Source: Lentisphaerota bacterium (lineage in GTDB: Bacteria > Verrucomicrobiota > Lentisphaeria > Victivallales > UBA1829). Taken from it: a DNA stretch of 44,297 nucleotides. Shown here in pieces: positions 1-8,314 of this stretch; position 1 is the first letter of the stretch; each line of letters opens with the position of its first letter. Both the position numbers and the translations under genes were made by a program. The notes under the pieces are model-generated. The model was not told where the DNA came from, did not search any database, and saw nothing but the letters and a program-made list of their open reading frames with translations. The stretch lies in the NCBI GenBank assembly GCA_015061845.1, contig SUVT01000012.1:1-44297 (forward strand), written 5' to 3'.

Positions 1-1
1 C

Positions 2-544
2 CCCATTGAACAGGAAGGGACCTATCCTCTTCCGGAAGCTCAAATCGACCGTTTTCTCTTCAAGTTGAAAGTGGATTATCCCACCCGTGAGGAAGAACGG
101 CTCATTGCAGAGAACAACGCACATCCGGAATTTTTCCCGCAGGCAATGACAGTTGCCTCTCTGGAAGATATCACCGCCGCAAGAAAAATGGTCGATAAGA
201 TCTATATGGACCCGAAACTGCTGGAATACGTCCTTGACATTGTCTTTGCGACCCGTCCGAAACATCATACGGAACTTTCCGAACGCCAGCAGAGTGCCAG
301 ACTTTCCGAGCTGGTTCCGCTGATCCAGTATGGAGCCTCCCCCCGTGCAACGATCTCCCTTGTTCTTGCAGCCAAAGCCCTTGCTTTCATGGAAGGACGC
401 GCCTATGTGATCCCGCAGGATGTGAAGGATGTTGCACATGATGTTCTCCGTCACAGAATCATGCTTTCTTATGAAGCAGAAGCCGAAAATATGAGTGCCG
501 ATGACCTGATCACTAAGATTCTTGAGGAACTGAAAACTCCCTGA
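2..544 (+). CDS. MoxR-family AAA+ ATPase, C-terminal part
   Basis: The reading frame is open from the window edge, so the N-terminus with Walker A lies outside. The visible 180 residues begin with PIEQEGTYPLPEAQIDRF, the conserved MoxR segment after Walker B/sensor 1, and continue into the helical AAA lid (YGASPRATISLVLAAKALAF) and the closing VLRHRIMLSYEAEAE block. MoxR ATPases act with VWA-domain proteins as chaperone-like factors. Here the next three genes are DUF58, a membrane protein and a VWA protein, the classical MoxR/Bat neighbourhood, with only 13 bases to the next start. The family assignment is from sequence; the client is unknown. Confidence 0.93.
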   Translation, partial: PIEQEGTYPLPEAQIDRFLFKLKVDYPTREEERLIAENNAHPEFFPQAMTVASLEDITAARKMVDKIYMDPKLLEYVLDIVFATRPKHHTELSERQQSARLSELVPLIQYGASPRATISLVLAAKALAFMEGRAYVIPQDVKDVAHDVLRHRIMLSYEAEAENMSADDLITKILEELKTP

Positions 545-557
545 TGTGAGGTGAGGA

Positions 558-1442
558 ATGATACAGACAAGGGAATTGCTGGCAAAAGTCAGGAAAATAG
601 AGATCCGGACCCGGCGGCTTGTGGAAGAGTTGACCGGCGGGGCATGGCACAGCGTTTACAAAGGGCGCGGGATCGAATTTTCTGAAGTCAGAGAGTACAC
701 TCCCGACGATGATGTCCGGGATATCGACTGGAATGTTACCGCCAGGATGGGAACTCCGTATATCAAAAAATATGCAGAGGAACGGGAACTTACTGTTATT
801 CTGGCGGTTGATGCTTCGGCTTCGCTCTCCTTCGGGAAAACCGGCAGCACAAAACGGGATGAAGCTGCAGAAATCGCTGCGCTGCTTGCGCTCAGTGCCA
901 TCCGCAACAACGACAAAGTCGGTCTGCTGGTCTTTACTGATAAAACGGAGCTTTGGCTTCCTCCGAAATCCGGAAAATCCCATGTTCTGCGGCTGATCCG
1001 GGAAATGCTTGCCTTTGAGCCGGAATCGAAAGGAACTGACATCGGTCATGCAATGGATTCCCTTGCACGAAACCTGAAACGGAAAGCCGTGATCTTTCTG
1101 ATCAGTGACTTTATTACAGATAAACCTTACGAAAAACAACTGAAAGTTCTGAACATGCGCCACGACCTTGCAGCTGTCAGAATTACAGAAAAAATGGAAA
1201 TCGACCTTCCGAAACTTTCCATGCTTTCACTGGAAGATGCTGAAACCGGAGAAATCTCCTGGTTCGATGCAGCTTCCTCCAAAATGCGAAAACTCTTCGG
1301 AAAACGGGTTGAGGAAAAACGGAATTCTGTTGCAGAACTGTTCCGGCGGGCAAAAGTCGATGTTGTGGAGCTGACTTGCGGGGAAGATCCCAGTCTTCCT
1401 CTAATGAACTTCTTCCGGATGCGGAAACGGAAAAACGGGTGA
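558..1442 (+). CDS. DUF58 domain protein (MoxR-associated)
   Basis: A 294-residue protein with the DUF58 hallmark YTPDDDVRDIDWNVTAR at about residues 48-63, followed by a VWA-like fold whose first strand carries a DxSxS metal-site motif (D84-A-S-A-S88). The length is typical for DUF58 proteins. No signal peptide or membrane segment is evident, so it is probably cytoplasmic. It has a GGTGAGG ribosome site directly before the ATG, starts 13 bases after the MoxR gene and is followed after 4 bases by the next gene, so it is co-transcribed. DUF58 proteins are regular MoxR partners; the biochemical role is not established. Confidence 0.93.
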   Translation: MIQTRELLAKVRKIEIRTRRLVEELTGGAWHSVYKGRGIEFSEVREYTPDDDVRDIDWNVTARMGTPYIKKYAEERELTVILAVDASASLSFGKTGSTKRDEAAEIAALLALSAIRNNDKVGLLVFTDKTELWLPPKSGKSHVLRLIREMLAFEPESKGTDIGHAMDSLARNLKRKAVIFLISDFITDKPYEKQLKVLNMRHDLAAVRITEKMEIDLPKLSMLSLEDAETGEISWFDAASSKMRKLFGKRVEEKRNSVAELFRRAKVDVVELTCGEDPSLPLMNFFRMRKRKNG

Positions 1443-1446
1443 TATC

Positions 1447-2430
1447 ATGAGAAAAATTTTAATGATTTCTGCGATTGTTCTTGTCACTCTCATTGCGATC
1501 GTTCTGATCTCTGCCGGAGTGTTCCTTGTAAAATGGAATCAATGCAAGAACACAAAATCCACTCCGGAAGTGATCGAAACCGTTTTCAAAACAAAAAAAG
1601 CCGGACTGGGAGAAAGGATCCCCTGTACTTTTACTGTCAAAACGTCCTGGAGTCTTATGCCTGTAAGCGCAAAAGTCAAAACTGTGGAAGGTCTGCAGGA
1701 AGTTAAACAGGCGGAAATCACGCCGGTAGAATGGATGTGGGGTTCAAGAACCTGGAACATAACGGTTTGGATCCAGCCCTACCGTGATGGTAAATATCCT
1801 GCAATTCCGGTTGAAATCCTGTGTGAAGGCGGACCGGATGGAAAAACTGTTGCGGAAGCAAAAATTCCGGCATTCATGGTAGAATTAAACGAGGAAGATC
1901 TGGATGGAGATTTGGAAGTTGCAGAAGAATTTTCTTCCGGGAAAAAACAGAAAGAGAAGAAGAACCACTGGATCTGGTATCTCTGCGGGGCTGGCGTTCT
2001 GATCCTCGGGGTCATCGCATGGCTGATTTACCGTTGGAGAAAACGGAAGAAAGAAGCTGAGATCCCTGCCTGGACAACGGCATTGAACTCCATTGCAGAA
2101 TTGCGGAAGACACTTTCAGAAAAGGACATCTCGCCGGAGATGGCAATAACAAAGCTGACGTATATCATCCGGTTTTATCTTGAAAAGCGTTTTTCTCTCC
2201 GGGCAGAACGCCAGACAACAACGGAATTTCTGGAATCTCTGCGCCGTGACACCAGTCCGTTGAATATAGAGCAGCGGAGATTTCTGCGGGAGTTCCTTTC
2301 TGCTGCAGATATGGTCAAATTTGCCCGTCTCGCCACCGATGAAGAAACATTTGAAGAATCAGCAAGACATGCAGAATCCCTGATCCGGGAAACATCTCTG
2401 AGTCTTGAAACGAAGGAGAAAAAATCATGA
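1447..2430 (+). CDS. Two-TM membrane protein of the MoxR/Bat operon (BatD/DUF4381-like)
   Basis: A 327-residue protein with an N-terminal hydrophobic segment (about residues 4-27), an extracytoplasmic beta-rich domain of about 140 residues, a second membrane helix (about 174-197) and a basic stop-transfer RWRKRKK. The cytoplasmic tail is helical (LNSIAELRKTL, YIIRFYLEKRF, QTTTEFLESL). The tail layout resembles the DUF4381 region and the position in the operon is that of BatD-type genes. The first domain would therefore lie in the periplasm and the tail would face the MoxR/DUF58 proteins. The family label is by architecture and context rather than a strong motif. The stop overlaps the next start (ATGA). 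Confidence 0.72.
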   Translation: MRKILMISAIVLVTLIAIVLISAGVFLVKWNQCKNTKSTPEVIETVFKTKKAGLGERIPCTFTVKTSWSLMPVSAKVKTVEGLQEVKQAEITPVEWMWGSRTWNITVWIQPYRDGKYPAIPVEILCEGGPDGKTVAEAKIPAFMVELNEEDLDGDLEVAEEFSSGKKQKEKKNHWIWYLCGAGVLILGVIAWLIYRWRKRKKEAEIPAWTTALNSIAELRKTLSEKDISPEMAITKLTYIIRFYLEKRFSLRAERQTTTEFLESLRRDTSPLNIEQRRFLREFLSAADMVKFARLATDEETFEESARHAESLIRETSLSLETKEKKS

Positions 2431-3464
2431 AGTTTCCCGATTTTGCCATGCCATGGCTTTTTCTGCTGCTGATTCCTGCGGCAGTTGCAGCATGGATCTT
2501 TTTCAGAAAAAAACAGCCGTCTGTCATTTTCCCCGACATCAATGTTCTTGCCGGAAAGAAAAGACGTTTTCCCTCATTCAAACGATTGATCCCGCTCATT
2601 CTGCTCTGTATCGTTCTGGTGCTGATCATTACAGCTCTTGCCCGTCCTCGGGAAGGCTTGGAAGAGATCAAGCGCAGATCGGACGGGGTGGATATTATCA
2701 TTGCGCTTGACATCTCCGGAAGTATGGCTTCTATTGATGTTCCATCGGAAATAACCAGTCCCGGGCAGCTCAACAACGCATTGTCCACCGGAAAAGTTGC
2801 CCCCCGCTTGAATATTGCAAAGCAGGAGATCATCAAATTCATCAAAAAACGTCCAACTGACCGGATCGGCTTGATCGTGTTTGCTCAGCAGCCGTATCTG
2901 GCATGTCCTCCCACACTGGACCACGGACGGCTTCTGGAGAATCTGAAAGAGTTCAAACCGGGCGATATTGGTGATCAAACCGGGATTGCCGGACCGATTG
3001 CATCCGGAATCAGACGGTTGAAAGACAGTGATTCCAAGCGGAAAGTTATTGTTCTCTTCACCGATGGTTCCAATAACGTTATGGCAAAACTCTCCCCCGG
3101 ACAATCCGCAAAACTGGCAAAAGAATTCGGAATCACAATCTACACAGTCGGGATCGGTTCGGATCAATCTATCTATCCGCAGGAAACGCCGTTCGGAACA
3201 CAGTATGTCCCTGTGAAAAATGACTTTGATGAAGCTCTTCTCAAAGAAATTGCATCGACGACCGATGGAAAATATTACCGTGCAGAAGACATCTCTTCTA
3301 TGAACGAAGCGATGAAAGCAATCGATAAATTGGAGAAAACGACCTTTGAACAGCAGGTTCTGATCAACTGGCGCGAACTGGCATTTCCGCTGATCACTGC
3401 AGCTCTGGGCGCACTTCTTCTGGCATTCCTGCTGGAAAATACGATCTTCCTGAAAGCCCCGTGA
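2427..3464 (+). CDS. BatA-like VWA domain membrane protein
   Basis: A 345-residue protein: N-terminal helix (about residues 9-26) in the FPDFAMPWLFLLLIP context typical of aerotolerance-regulator N-termini, a second helix (about 54-72), then a VWA domain with intact MIDAS residues (DISGSM at 95-100, later VIVLFTDGSNN), and a C-terminal helix (LITAALGALLLAFLLENTIFL). This is the BatA/BatB arrangement, with the VWA domain facing the periplasm. It overlaps the preceding stop by 4 bases (ATGA), implying coupled translation. No BatB, BatC or BatE gene follows; a terminator does, so the operon is the short form. Confidence 0.9.
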   Translation: MKFPDFAMPWLFLLLIPAAVAAWIFFRKKQPSVIFPDINVLAGKKRRFPSFKRLIPLILLCIVLVLIITALARPREGLEEIKRRSDGVDIIIALDISGSMASIDVPSEITSPGQLNNALSTGKVAPRLNIAKQEIIKFIKKRPTDRIGLIVFAQQPYLACPPTLDHGRLLENLKEFKPGDIGDQTGIAGPIASGIRRLKDSDSKRKVIVLFTDGSNNVMAKLSPGQSAKLAKEFGITIYTVGIGSDQSIYPQETPFGTQYVPVKNDFDEALLKEIASTTDGKYYRAEDISSMNEAMKAIDKLEKTTFEQQVLINWRELAFPLITAALGALLLAFLLENTIFLKAP

Positions 3465-3486
3465 TCCCCCGCAGAAGTCCAACAAA

Positions 3487-3522
3487 AAACAGCCGGTTTC
3501 AATCCTGTGAGACCGGCTGTTT
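3487..3522. terminator. Bidirectional rho-independent terminator
   Basis: A perfect 11-bp stem (AAACAGCCGGT / ACCGGCTGTTT) with a 14-base loop, A-rich on the left and T-rich on the right. It can serve both the rightward Bat-type operon and the leftward hydrolase operon that converge on it. Confidence 0.9.
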
Positions 3523-3540
3523 CATTTTCCTGCAACTTGT

Positions 3541-4254
3541 TCAGCAGCAATATTTTGTCATAAACTCCTGAATCGGTGTCGTATCATCCAGACCATGCGG
3601 ATGGTGCGCCCAGGCATTCCGTGCGATCACTTTCACCTCTCCGGAGCCGTTCTGGACCTCAAGACGGGCAAGAAGCATTTCACAATTATCTTCCGGCGGC
3701 ACTGTGGTGTCTGCTTTTCCATAAATCAGCAGAATCGGAAAATCCTTCAGCCTGGGAGCAAGGTTGATGGGCAATCCGGGCAGATCAAAAAGATCTGCTT
3801 TGTTCTTCAAACTGTATTCATCCTTCACAAGTTCCCAATGATGGAAGTGATGAAAATTGCAAAGGGGGGCATCCAGATAGATACAGGCGACTTTTTCGGG
3901 ATGGAATGCCGCAAAACGGCAGGAGTAAAGCCCGCCGAAGCTCAAACCGATCAATCCGCATTTTTTTGCGAAACCAAGAGTGACCAGATAATCATGAAAC
4001 GCTGCAAAGACTTTCTGGTCCTCATCATTTCCATGCCCGAACGCTTTGATATGAACGTGGTGAAATCCTTTTTTCACCAGATCCGGCACACCGGTCCGGG
4101 GGACAAATGCGGTGGGCCACTCCATACACCATGTCCAGGGATTGCCCGGAGCGGCTGTTTCCGGCTCCACGATCCACGCTTCATGTCCCTGAAAATCAAA
4201 AATATGCCGCTTGAAACCAAGCCAGACATCTACCTTCGCATTGTCAATTCTCAT
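3541..4254 (-). CDS. Alpha/beta hydrolase
   Basis: A 237-residue protein with the nucleophile elbow GLSFGG (Ser105), a likely acid Asp182 in GKADTTVP and His217-220 in AHHPHGLDD, the order expected for an alpha/beta hydrolase of the dienelactone-hydrolase/acyl-esterase sort. No signal peptide, so it is cytoplasmic. It lies 4 bases after the mtaB stop and is the last gene of a four-gene leftward operon. The substrate cannot be inferred; the neighbouring sugar isomerase-like gene and second esterase suggest small carbohydrate-derived esters, which is inference only. Confidence 0.8.
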   Translation of the reverse strand: MRIDNAKVDVWLGFKRHIFDFQGHEAWIVEPETAAPGNPWTWCMEWPTAFVPRTGVPDLVKKGFHHVHIKAFGHGNDEDQKVFAAFHDYLVTLGFAKKCGLIGLSFGGLYSCRFAAFHPEKVACIYLDAPLCNFHHFHHWELVKDEYSLKNKADLFDLPGLPINLAPRLKDFPILLIYGKADTTVPPEDNCEMLLARLEVQNGSGEVKVIARNAWAHHPHGLDDTTPIQEFMTKYCC

Positions 4255-4258
4255 TTTT

Positions 4259-5512
4259 TTACTCCTTCTTTTTTCCTATGACGATTTCCTGATCCGTGTT
4301 TGTGATTTCGACCCGCATAAGCCCGGTTCCATCGGCTTTCACACGGATATAATTTCCAGTCAAGCCGATTCCATCCTGTTCCGGAATAACAGTTTGCACC
4401 GTTCCCAACAGAGAGTGACGGAATTCCGCTGCATATTTTTCTTTCAGCAAGTCCAATTTTTCTGCCCGTTCTTTGGCAAGTACACTGGGAACCACCGGTT
4501 TCATTGAATATGCCGCAGTTCCTTTCCGGGGAGAAAACGGGAAAATATGAATGTTGGCGAACCGGATTTTTTCCACAAAGGCAACAGTCTCTTCAAAGGT
4601 TGCATCCGTTTCTCCGGGAAAACCGGTGATAATATCCGTTCCGATGTGGATGTGCGGCACTTTCTCCCGGGCATACTGGATATATCCGGCATACTCTTCC
4701 GTCAAACAGTGGCGGTTCATGAGCTTGAGAACTGTATCAGAGCCGTTCTGCAGGGAGGGGTGCAGGAATTCGCACAATTTCCCGTCAGCTTTTGCCATGA
4801 CATCCACGATTTTTGCAAGCATGGGACCCGGCTCTGTGGAACCGATCCGGATCCGGTAGTTTCCATCGGTTTCCAACAGGCGTTCCAGCAGATCATTGAG
4901 CCTTGCCCCGCGGCAGTTGTAGGTACAGGTATTGATTCCCGTTAAGACGATCTCCTGAAAGCCCAATTTCACCAAATGACGAAAATCTTTCACGGTCTCT
5001 TCCAGATCACGGGAACGTTCTCTGCCGCGTTTGTAAGGGATGATACAGTAGGCGCAGAAATTGTTGCAGCCTTCCTGTATTTTCAAATTTGCCCTTGTCC
5101 GTTCAGTGGGAGCAGTGAGTATATTTTCTGTAAAGACAAGATGTTCCGCCGCATCACTGCGCCACTCTTCCACCGCAAGGGATTGTTCCTGTTTCAAGAA
5201 CTCTTCCAGTTCACTTTTCCGGGCATTTGGAACAACCGTCAATCCGGATATCTCATTCAAAGAGGGACTGCATGCACAGCCGGTGAACAGGAGTTTTGCC
5301 TCCGGATGCCGTGTCCGCAGAGTCCGGATGTTCTGCCGTGCTTTCCGTTCAGCGGTAGCAGTCACGGCACAGCTGTTCAGGACGATCAGATCCGGCTGGG
5401 AGTTCCGGTCATAAGGCACAACGGTGTACCCCATCCGTTCCAGCCGGGAGGTGATCAATGCTGATTCCGCCTGATTGAGACGGCAGCCCAAAGTGATGAT
5501 GGAAGCGAACAT
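4259..5512 (-). CDS. mtaB: tRNA (t6A37) 2-methylthiotransferase MtaB
   Basis: A 417-residue radical-SAM methylthiotransferase that converts t6A37 to ms2t6A37 in ANN-decoding tRNAs. Seen: the N-terminal UPF0004 domain beginning ITLGCRLNQAES with cluster cysteines Cys10, Cys48 (LNSCAV) and Cys79 (FTGCA), then the radical-SAM CxxxCxxC as CNNFCAYC (149-156), the GFPGETDATFEETV block and a C-terminal TRAM-like region ending near KKE. The CRLNQAES start distinguishes MtaB from MiaB (which has a TxGCQMN-type start) and RimO. It sits inside an operon with two hydrolases and a sugar isomerase-like protein, which probably does not reflect function. There are 10 bases to the gene upstream. Confidence 0.93.
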   Translation of the reverse strand: MFASIITLGCRLNQAESALITSRLERMGYTVVPYDRNSQPDLIVLNSCAVTATAERKARQNIRTLRTRHPEAKLLFTGCACSPSLNEISGLTVVPNARKSELEEFLKQEQSLAVEEWRSDAAEHLVFTENILTAPTERTRANLKIQEGCNNFCAYCIIPYKRGRERSRDLEETVKDFRHLVKLGFQEIVLTGINTCTYNCRGARLNDLLERLLETDGNYRIRIGSTEPGPMLAKIVDVMAKADGKLCEFLHPSLQNGSDTVLKLMNRHCLTEEYAGYIQYAREKVPHIHIGTDIITGFPGETDATFEETVAFVEKIRFANIHIFPFSPRKGTAAYSMKPVVPSVLAKERAEKLDLLKEKYAAEFRHSLLGTVQTVIPEQDGIGLTGNYIRVKADGTGLMRVEITNTDQEIVIGKKKE

Positions 5513-5522
5513 AAAAAACAGC

Positions 5523-6323
5523 TTACCAGCCTCTGACCCGGTCGCAGATCACTCTGTATTCATCCAGAGAGAACTGTTCGCCGGAGGGCTTCCATGTTTC
5601 CAGATTCACGGTAAAGTTCTTCTGTTCCGGGATCACAGAATCCCAGAGAGTACGCAAGTCGACACTTCCTTCGCCGATCGCCGCCATGGCAAAATATTTT
5701 CCGCAGCGTTTTTTATCGGATCCGGGGAATTCCTGATCGGCGATCGTCCAGTCTTTCAGGTGGAAGCGGACAACGTAATCTTTCAGTTTTGCATAAGCAT
5801 CAACCGCACTTTCGGCTGTTTCGATATTTCCGTTGTCAAAGGTAAGACGGAGATCCGGCACATTTTTCAGGACTTCCAGATTTTCATCGGCAGTAGTGAT
5901 GGGACTGTTGATGAAACCAGTGCTTTCAAGGGTCAGGATCACTTTTGCTTCTTTAGCAAGAGGCGTTGCCCAGGCAAAGAACTCTGTCCAGTATTTTCTG
6001 CCTTCGGACATGTCGGGATGTTTTTTCAGTGCGAAAGGCGGAACCATCATCACAGGTGCGCCCATGGAGACGGCAGCTTCCAGAGAGTATTTGAACTCAT
6101 CTTTCCAGTTTCCTTCGCCATTGATATATGCCTGATCCAGCGGGGTGTAGGCAGCAACTTCCAAACCGGCATCGCGGGAGATCTTTCCCAACCAGACAGG
6201 ATCGCTTTTGTGAGTGGTGATCCAGTCAATCGCACCCATATTGCACTTGACTGCGATATCGACGATCTCTTCCGGGGTGCTGTCCTGCATTGTCAGGGAC
6301 ATCATACAAATGTTCATTTTCAA
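5523..6323 (-). CDS. Sugar phosphate isomerase/epimerase-like TIM-barrel protein
   Basis: A 266-residue protein of the xylose-isomerase-like (AP endonuclease 2) TIM-barrel superfamily. Landmarks are the start MNICMMSL, metal-ligand-like segments ILTLESTG, LRLTFDNGN and VRFHLKDW, and a final VNLETW. Such proteins isomerise or epimerise sugars or inositols, or remodel keto-inositols; the substrate is not determined. There is no signal peptide. It is 9 bases downstream of an esterase gene and 10 bases upstream of mtaB, so it is translated from the same message. The family is abundant in Lentisphaerota and Planctomycetota, fitting the proposed origin. Confidence 0.85.
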   Translation of the reverse strand: MKMNICMMSLTMQDSTPEEIVDIAVKCNMGAIDWITTHKSDPVWLGKISRDAGLEVAAYTPLDQAYINGEGNWKDEFKYSLEAAVSMGAPVMMVPPFALKKHPDMSEGRKYWTEFFAWATPLAKEAKVILTLESTGFINSPITTADENLEVLKNVPDLRLTFDNGNIETAESAVDAYAKLKDYVVRFHLKDWTIADQEFPGSDKKRCGKYFAMAAIGEGSVDLRTLWDSVIPEQKNFTVNLETWKPSGEQFSLDEYRVICDRVRGW

Positions 6324-6332
6324 ACTCCTTTT

Positions 6333-7145
6333 TTATGCTTCAAAAACGGTGTTTTCGATAGGTTCGTTTTCGATAAATTTAATAAAGTCAGCAAAACCTT
6401 CCCGCTGGTGTTCACGGTCAAAGTTGAAGAGGAACCCGTGTTCCATATTCTTGTAGATCTTGACTTTGACGGAACCTTTGAGGGAAGCGATCTTCTTGGC
6501 AAGAGAAACTTTCTGCGGGGGCCAGAACATGTGTTCCCATTCCGCTTCCATAAAGAAGATCCGGGGCATGTCTGCATGGATATGATGATCCAGAGAAAGT
6601 TTTTTATAAACTTCCGGATTTTCCTCATAAGGCACACGGGCGGCTTTCTGCATGGAACTCCAGATATGGGGGAAGATCTCTTCCCACGGTTCAAAGCTCA
6701 TGGGACAGGATTGCAGAAGCGCACATTCCGGAACGACCCAATCGGCATCTGCGGGAAAATCTTCGCCGGATGCACCCGGTTTTGCCACGGCGAGCAGGGA
6801 AGAGAGATGCGCCCCGGCAGAACTGCCATAAACAGCGATCTTCATGGGGCGTCCGAGTTTCCGCAACTCATTGACAAAGTGCATGTAAGCCTCACGGCAA
6901 TCTTTCAGCTGTTCCATTGCGGAAACAGTCAGACGGTAGTCTGTCGAAGCGACGATATATCCTTTTTCTGCCAGAGTTTCCATGATCGGAGTATGATAAC
7001 TGATTCTGCTGCCGGCGGTCCATCCGCCGCCGTGGATCAGAAAGATCGCAGTATCGTGCTGAACATTTTCCGGAAGAAAAATATCATAGACCCGTCCAGT
7101 TTGGATCGGCTTGTCAAGATAGTGTGTGATAAGTTGATATGCCAT
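6333..7145 (-). CDS. Alpha/beta hydrolase, BD-FAE/esterase-lipase type
   Basis: A 270-residue cytoplasmic esterase with the oxyanion-hole motif HGGGW (38-42), the nucleophile motif GSSAG (Ser109) and a late His in MEHGFLF. HGGGW plus GxSAG is the signature of the hormone-sensitive-lipase / BD-FAE-like group, which often removes acetyl or feruloyl groups from sugars. It is the first gene of a four-gene operon (esterase, TIM-barrel protein, MtaB, hydrolase) and is divergent from another esterase at 7279. A ribosome site (AAAGGAA) lies just before the ATG. Confidence 0.85.
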   Translation of the reverse strand: MAYQLITHYLDKPIQTGRVYDIFLPENVQHDTAIFLIHGGGWTAGSRISYHTPIMETLAEKGYIVASTDYRLTVSAMEQLKDCREAYMHFVNELRKLGRPMKIAVYGSSAGAHLSSLLAVAKPGASGEDFPADADWVVPECALLQSCPMSFEPWEEIFPHIWSSMQKAARVPYEENPEVYKKLSLDHHIHADMPRIFFMEAEWEHMFWPPQKVSLAKKIASLKGSVKVKIYKNMEHGFLFNFDREHQREGFADFIKFIENEPIENTVFEA

Positions 7146-7169
7146 TGTATTTTCCTTTCATTTTCTCTT

Positions 7170-7198
7170 ACTATACATCCATGTTTCAGAAAAGTAAA
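7170..7198 (-). promoter_or_regulatory. Candidate promoter of the leftward hydrolase-mtaB operon
   Basis: Read on the minus strand: TTTACT (7193-7198), 17 bases, TATAGT (7170-7175). The predicted start of transcription lies about 20 bases before the ATG at 7145. It is weaker than other promoters here but well placed. Confidence 0.5.
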
Positions 7199-7218
7199 AA
7201 GAAATCGGTGAAAAAGTA

Positions 7219-7247
7219 TTGAAAAAAGTGAAAAAATATGCTATATT
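7219..7247 (+). promoter_or_regulatory. Promoter of the rightward esterase gene
   Basis: TTGAAA (7219-7224), 17 bases, TATATT (7242-7247). It overlaps the longest possible reading frame of the downstream gene, showing that translation starts further right, at 7279. Confidence 0.8.
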
Positions 7248-7278
7248 CTCCGGAAACAACTCAAAGGAGATTGAAAAA

Positions 7279-8094
7279 ATGAAAGAAACATTTGCTTATT
7301 ATCAGGAAATTCCCGTCTGGAACGATGTCATACCTTTTACAACGCCGGAAGATGCCAACCGGAAAGAGAGCCGTCCGAAAGATGGCGGGATCATCCGGAT
7401 CCATGATGTGACCGAAGCCGCTGTCCGTTATTTTCCGACAGCCGGAACCGGGCCGCACCCGGCGGTGCTTGTCTGCCCCGGCGGAAGTTACAGCTATCAG
7501 GCAGTCAATCATGAAGGCTACGACATTGCCGCTTGGCTCAACTCCATCGGATTCAGCGCATTTGTCTTGAAATACCGTTGTCCGGACCGCCGTCAGGCTG
7601 CACATGCCGATGCCGCACGGGCAATGCGTTTTCTCCGTGCCAACGCCGAAGCATTGGAAATCGACCCCAACCGCATCGGCTGTATCGGATTCTCTGCTGG
7701 CGGACACCTCTGTGCCTCCATCTCTGCTCCGGCAAATCCGGTTCCCTACGAACCGCAGGATGAAATTGATCAACTCCCGTTCCGTCCGGACTTCACAGCA
7801 TTGATTTATCCCGCTTATCTTGCCGATAAGGAAACGCTCCAGCTTGCTCCGGAATTCGATGTCAATGCAAATACTCCATCCACCTTTATCATTCAGACAC
7901 AGGACGATGGGATCAATGTGGAAAATGCCATTGCCTGGTATATTGCAATGCGGAAAGCCAACGCTCCCTGCGAAATGCACCTTTTTGCAGAGGGCGGTCA
8001 CGGTTATGGACTTTTCCGCCGCGGTTTCCCGGTGAATGAATGGAACACTCCTGCCGGAAAATGGTTCCGCCGTGCTGCCGGTTTGAAAGACTGA
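7279..8094 (+). CDS. Alpha/beta hydrolase, acetylxylan-esterase-like
   Basis: A 271-residue protein when started at the ATG at 7279, which has AAAGGAG 10 bases before it and lies about 25 bases after the predicted transcription start. An in-frame extension to 7219 would sit on the promoter itself and is rejected. Motifs: CPGGSY near residues 66-71 (oxyanion loop), the nucleophile elbow GFSAGGH (Ser139) and a C-terminal AEGGHGYGLF providing the His. PGGSY with GFSAGGH is typical of the small esterases associated with xylan or pectin deacetylation. No signal peptide, so it should act on imported oligosaccharides. It is a single-gene unit with its own terminator. Confidence 0.85.
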   Translation: MKETFAYYQEIPVWNDVIPFTTPEDANRKESRPKDGGIIRIHDVTEAAVRYFPTAGTGPHPAVLVCPGGSYSYQAVNHEGYDIAAWLNSIGFSAFVLKYRCPDRRQAAHADAARAMRFLRANAEALEIDPNRIGCIGFSAGGHLCASISAPANPVPYEPQDEIDQLPFRPDFTALIYPAYLADKETLQLAPEFDVNANTPSTFIIQTQDDGINVENAIAWYIAMRKANAPCEMHLFAEGGHGYGLFRRGFPVNEWNTPAGKWFRRAAGLKD

Positions 8095-8126
8095 CACAGA
8101 AAATCCTCCGGATAAAATCAGGATAT

Positions 8127-8168
8127 CCCCCCTTTGGTTTCTTAATGAGCTGAAGGGGGGTATTTTTT
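8127..8168 (+). terminator. Rho-independent terminator
   Basis: An 8-bp stem (CCCCCCTT / AAGGGGGG) with an 18-base loop, followed by TATTTTTT. It ends the esterase transcript. Confidence 0.85.
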
Positions 8169-8241
8169 GTTAAAAAGTGACTGCAGACAGGATTCGATCA
8201 TGATTCTGCAAAAAAGTTTCAAAAAATATTTTAATAACTGA

Positions 8242-8275
8242 ACAATAAAGTATCATATACTATCGTTTTTATTGT
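8242..8275. promoter_or_regulatory. Inverted repeat centred on a -10-like TATACT upstream of the efflux genes
   Basis: A perfect 8-bp inverted repeat ACAATAAA (8242-8249) / TTTATTGT (8268-8275) encloses a -10-like TATACT at 8256-8261; both share the same centre, 8258.5. A nested palindrome AGTAT-CAT-ATACT occupies 8249-8261. No good -35 is visible. This fits an operator at the promoter of the macA-like gene, whose ATG is 40 bases further on. Confidence 0.5.
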
Positions 8276-8314
8276 CGTAAACAGAAAAATCACTAATCAA
8301 GGGGAGAACCTGTT

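Noticed and set aside
5475-7211. Long plus-strand frame of about 578 codons opposite the TIM-barrel and esterase genes
   Set aside because: The minus strand encodes two well-recognised enzymes with ribosome sites across the same span; the plus frame has no domains.
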